A DNA stretch of 7,759 bases, taken from NCBI GenBank assembly GCA_017940445.1, contig JAGAYQ010000402.1:1-7759 (forward strand). Reading direction: 5' to 3'. The DNA comes from Pyramidobacter sp. Lineage in GTDB: Bacteria; Synergistota; Synergistia; Synergistales; Dethiosulfovibrionaceae. The notes under the pieces were generated by a model that worked only from the letters and a program-made list of their open reading frames with translations, had not been told where the DNA came from and ran no database searches. Shown piece after piece: positions 6,471-7,759 of this stretch (position 1 is the stretch's first letter; every line of letters starts with the position of its first letter). The position numbers and the translations under genes are program-made.

Positions 6471-6630
6471 GGGAGCATCGCTCACGCACATGAGCAAAAA
6501 TCCCCAAACATTTCTGACAGAACAGGTCCGTGAGCTTCATTCACAATGACCGCATTTTTAAGGAAGGGAGAAATATCGTCTTTCCCCTGCTTTTGTTAGT
6601 GCCCCCGCCCGGGGGGGTTATTGTTTATTT
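6471..6630 (+). other. Gene-free stretch with serial hairpins; possible small RNA
   Basis: This is the main part of the gene-free region 6343-6740. No convincing protein gene or known RNA family is recognised. Read rightward it holds, in order: GGGA/TCCC enclosing GCTCA/TGAGC (6471-6504); GGTC/GACC enclosing GTGA/TCAC (6525-6551); GGGAGA/TTTCCC with one G-U pair (6566-6586); and a C5/G5 hairpin with a T-rich tail (6602-6630). A weak promoter-like pair, TTCTCA (6436-6441) and TATAAA (6460-6465), precedes it. The order promoter, hairpins, terminator-like end fits a small RNA of about 150 bases, but each stem is short and could occur by chance. The stretch is more AT-rich than the genes around it. 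Confidence 0.25.
6602..6630 (+). terminator. Terminator-like GC hairpin upstream of trmB
   Basis: CCCCC (6602-6606) and GGGGG (6611-6615) form a short all-GC stem with a 4-base loop, followed by TTATTGTTTATTT. The U-run is interrupted, so termination would be imperfect. It would end rightward transcripts before the trmB promoter; no gene upstream on this strand needs it unless the small RNA candidate is real. Confidence 0.35.
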
Positions 6631-6656
6631 GCGCTTATGCAGTTCATTCGCCGGTA

Positions 6657-6665
6657 TGATATAAT
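6657..6665 (+). promoter_or_regulatory. Extended -10 promoter of the trmB operon
   Basis: TGATATAAT is a perfect extended -10 element (TG, one base, then TATAAT at 6660-6665). No good -35 box is found 16-18 bases upstream, which extended -10 promoters can tolerate. Transcription would start near 6672, leaving about 70 bases of leader before the GTG at 6741. Confidence 0.6.
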
Positions 6666-6726
6666 GAAACGTCTTTTTAATTGAAATCTGAACCGTTCTT
6701 TCGCGCCCAGCAGCGCGGAAGGATTC

Positions 6727-6734
6727 GGGGGGAA
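6727..6734 (+). promoter_or_regulatory. Ribosome binding site supporting the trmB start at GTG 6741
   Basis: A GGGGGGAA run (6727-6734) lies 6-8 bases before GTG 6741. The earlier in-frame TTG at 6681 is only about 9 bases after the predicted transcription start and has no purine-rich site, and the 20 residues it would add show no family similarity. The GTG at 6756 is too close to its nearest GGAG. Confidence 0.6.
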
Positions 6735-6740
6735 TCGAAT

Positions 6741-7685
6741 GTGAACCGTGGAGACGTGATCCTGCGTCCGTCGCCCGAGTGCCGGCTGCCAATCGAGCGG
6801 CCGGACGCGCCGCGGCTGATCGAGATCGGCTTCGGCAACGGGGATTTTCTCGTCCATCTGGCGCAAAAACGCCCTGACGCGCTTGTGTACGGCATCGAAG
6901 TGTCGCATACGTGCCTGGAAAAGGCACTCTCGCGCGTGAAGCTGCACGAACTGGAAAACGTGCGGCTGCTGTGCGGCGATGCGCGCTTTCTGGTGCGCGA
7001 ATGCTTTGCCGACAATTCGGTGGAGCGCATCTATATGAGCTTTCCGTGTCCGTGGCCGAAAGAGCGTCACGCCCGGCGGCGCGTCACATCGGAAGGATTT
7101 TCCGGCTCGCTCGCGTCAGTGCTGCAGGTAGGCGGCGTATTTGAGCTCGCGACCGACGAGGGCTGGTATGCCGATGAGGTCGCCGAGATCCTCGGCGCGC
7201 ACGAAGCGCTGCGGATGGCTGACCGCAAGCTGAACCACCGCCGCGAGCTCACGACCAAGTACGAGCGCAAATGGCTTGAGATGGGCAAGGACATCCATCA
7301 TCTGTATTTTGAAAAGACGGCGCTCTGGAGTGTGCCGCGAATGGTCGAAGGGAGCATTGACGACATGCACGTACGCATTTCACCGGCGATCCCGGTGAGT
7401 CTGGAGCTGCTGAACGAAACGGTGACGGGACAGACGGGCTGTGCCCGGGGGCGTCACGGCGAGGACTCGCACTGGGCGTTCCGCGGCGGTTTTGCCGCCA
7501 CTGACGGCACGCTTCTGGAAGAGACGATCTGTTCTGACTCAGGGTATGAGCAGAAGTTTTATCTAAAAATCGTCGAGCGTCCCGAATGCACGCTCGTCAA
7601 GCTGGACGGCGTGTTCCTCCCCTACCTGACGCCGTCGGTGCGCTTTGCGATCGAGGACGCCGCGCGGAGGCTGCAAAAGCGGTGA
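6741..7685 (+). CDS. trmB: tRNA (guanine-N7)-methyltransferase, long form with C-terminal extension
   Basis: The 314-residue protein should methylate N7 of G46 in the tRNA variable loop using S-adenosylmethionine. The Rossmann-type core is clear: SAM-binding EIGFGNGDF (28-36), acidic strand end GIE (51-53), CGDAR (78-82), the family motif at FPCPWPKERHARRR (101-114), and TKYERKW (172-178), matching the conserved T-x-Y/F-E near the end of the classic enzyme. Two things are odd. The usual FPDPW motif has Cys in place of Asp (C103, codon TGT). And about 115 residues follow the normal end (200-314), giving a long form like those reported in Aquifex and epsilonproteobacteria; the classic enzyme has about 210-240 residues. 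This tail has no recognised domain. It overlaps the next gene by 4 bases (GTGA), implying coupled translation. The family call is firm; activity on G46 is inferred. Confidence 0.9.
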   Translation: MNRGDVILRPSPECRLPIERPDAPRLIEIGFGNGDFLVHLAQKRPDALVYGIEVSHTCLEKALSRVKLHELENVRLLCGDARFLVRECFADNSVERIYMSFPCPWPKERHARRRVTSEGFSGSLASVLQVGGVFELATDEGWYADEVAEILGAHEALRMADRKLNHRRELTTKYERKWLEMGKDIHHLYFEKTALWSVPRMVEGSIDDMHVRISPAIPVSLELLNETVTGQTGCARGRHGEDSHWAFRGGFAATDGTLLEETICSDSGYEQKFYLKIVERPECTLVKLDGVFLPYLTPSVRFAIEDAARRLQKR

Positions 7686-7759
7686 AAGAAGTCCGGCCGA
7701 CGACGGGCAAAACGCTCGGAGCGCTGTTCAGCATCCTCGGGCCGCTGCACGGGATGAGC
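7682..7759 (+). CDS. rsmD: Probable 16S rRNA (guanine-N2) methyltransferase, RsmD family (partial, N-terminus only)
   Basis: Only 26 codons are present before the right edge. The GTG at 7682 overlaps the trmB stop in a GTGA arrangement, and GGAGG lies about 11 bases upstream within trmB. The translation contains RPTTGKTLGALFSILG, which resembles the RPT...REALFNILG segment that comes before the SAM-binding LDLFAG motif in RsmD. If correct, the enzyme would methylate G966 of 16S rRNA. The usual first 15-20 residues (IAGxxKGRxL type) are missing here, so the gene would have a shortened N-terminus. Position after another RNA methyltransferase gene supports an RNA-modification operon. The SAM motif itself is outside the window, so the call is provisional. 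Confidence 0.5.
   Translation, partial: MKEVRPTTGKTLGALFSILGPLHGMS

Noticed and set aside
6602..6617. Possible G-quadruplex in the G-run upstream of trmB
   Set aside because: Only one long G-run is present on each strand, so a four-stranded structure within one molecule is not supported; a simple C5/G5 hairpin explains it.
6618..7070. Minus-strand open frames opposite the start of trmB
   Set aside because: Several overlapping Arg/Ser-rich frames exist here, none with a ribosome binding site or known motif, and all oppose the well-supported trmB.

Overview
The window looks like chromosomal DNA from a GC-rich, amino-acid-fermenting anaerobe. The gene set (two-subunit L-serine dehydratase, threonine aldolase, a phosphate butyryltransferase-like enzyme, a carbamoylase-type amidase), strong purine-rich ribosome binding sites and frequent GTG starts fit a Synergistota member of the Pyramidobacter/Jonquetella kind. 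This placement is an inference from gene content; no 16S or other marker is present. I see no phage, insertion sequence, CRISPR array, tRNA or rRNA gene.

Layout. (1) Positions 1-2034, minus strand: an operon read right to left, comprising an M20-type hydantoinase/carbamoylase family amidase, sdaAB, and the first 39 codons of sdaAA, which runs off the left edge. The genes are 23 bases apart and then overlap by 4 bases. A good sigma-70-type promoter precedes the operon. (2) Positions 2035-2213: a divergent intergenic region with one promoter per direction. (3) Positions 2214-4220, plus strand: a secreted or periplasmic protein of 668 residues with no clear function, probably a large DUF3352-like part, a Pro/Ala linker and a small C-terminal domain that resembles YbjN. 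(4) A strong two-way terminator at 4231-4275 lies between this gene and the convergent threonine aldolase gene. (5) Positions 4286-6342, minus strand: a phosphate butyryltransferase-like gene with its own promoter and leader, a terminator hairpin, then the threonine aldolase gene, which has no obvious promoter of its own. (6) Positions 6343-6740: the only long gene-free stretch. It holds the ptb promoter and leader, several small hairpins ending in a GC-rich terminator-like hairpin, and an extended -10 promoter reading right. (7) Positions 6741-7759, plus strand: a long-form trmB (tRNA m7G46 methyltransferase) with a C-terminal extension and a Cys where the family usually has Asp in its FPDPW motif, overlapping by 4 bases the start of a probable rsmD (16S rRNA methyltransferase) cut by the right edge.

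How the genes fit together. Serine dehydratase turns serine into pyruvate and ammonia, threonine aldolase turns threonine into glycine and acetaldehyde, the M20 amidase removes an N-carbamoyl or similar group to free an amino acid, and the Ptb-like enzyme converts acyl-CoA into acyl-phosphate for ATP formation. Together they suggest amino-acid catabolism linked to substrate-level phosphorylation. The right end is a separate RNA-modification unit. Most of the window is ordinary metabolism. The points most worth a second look are the secreted protein's architecture, the variant TrmB, and the structured gap between ptb and trmB.
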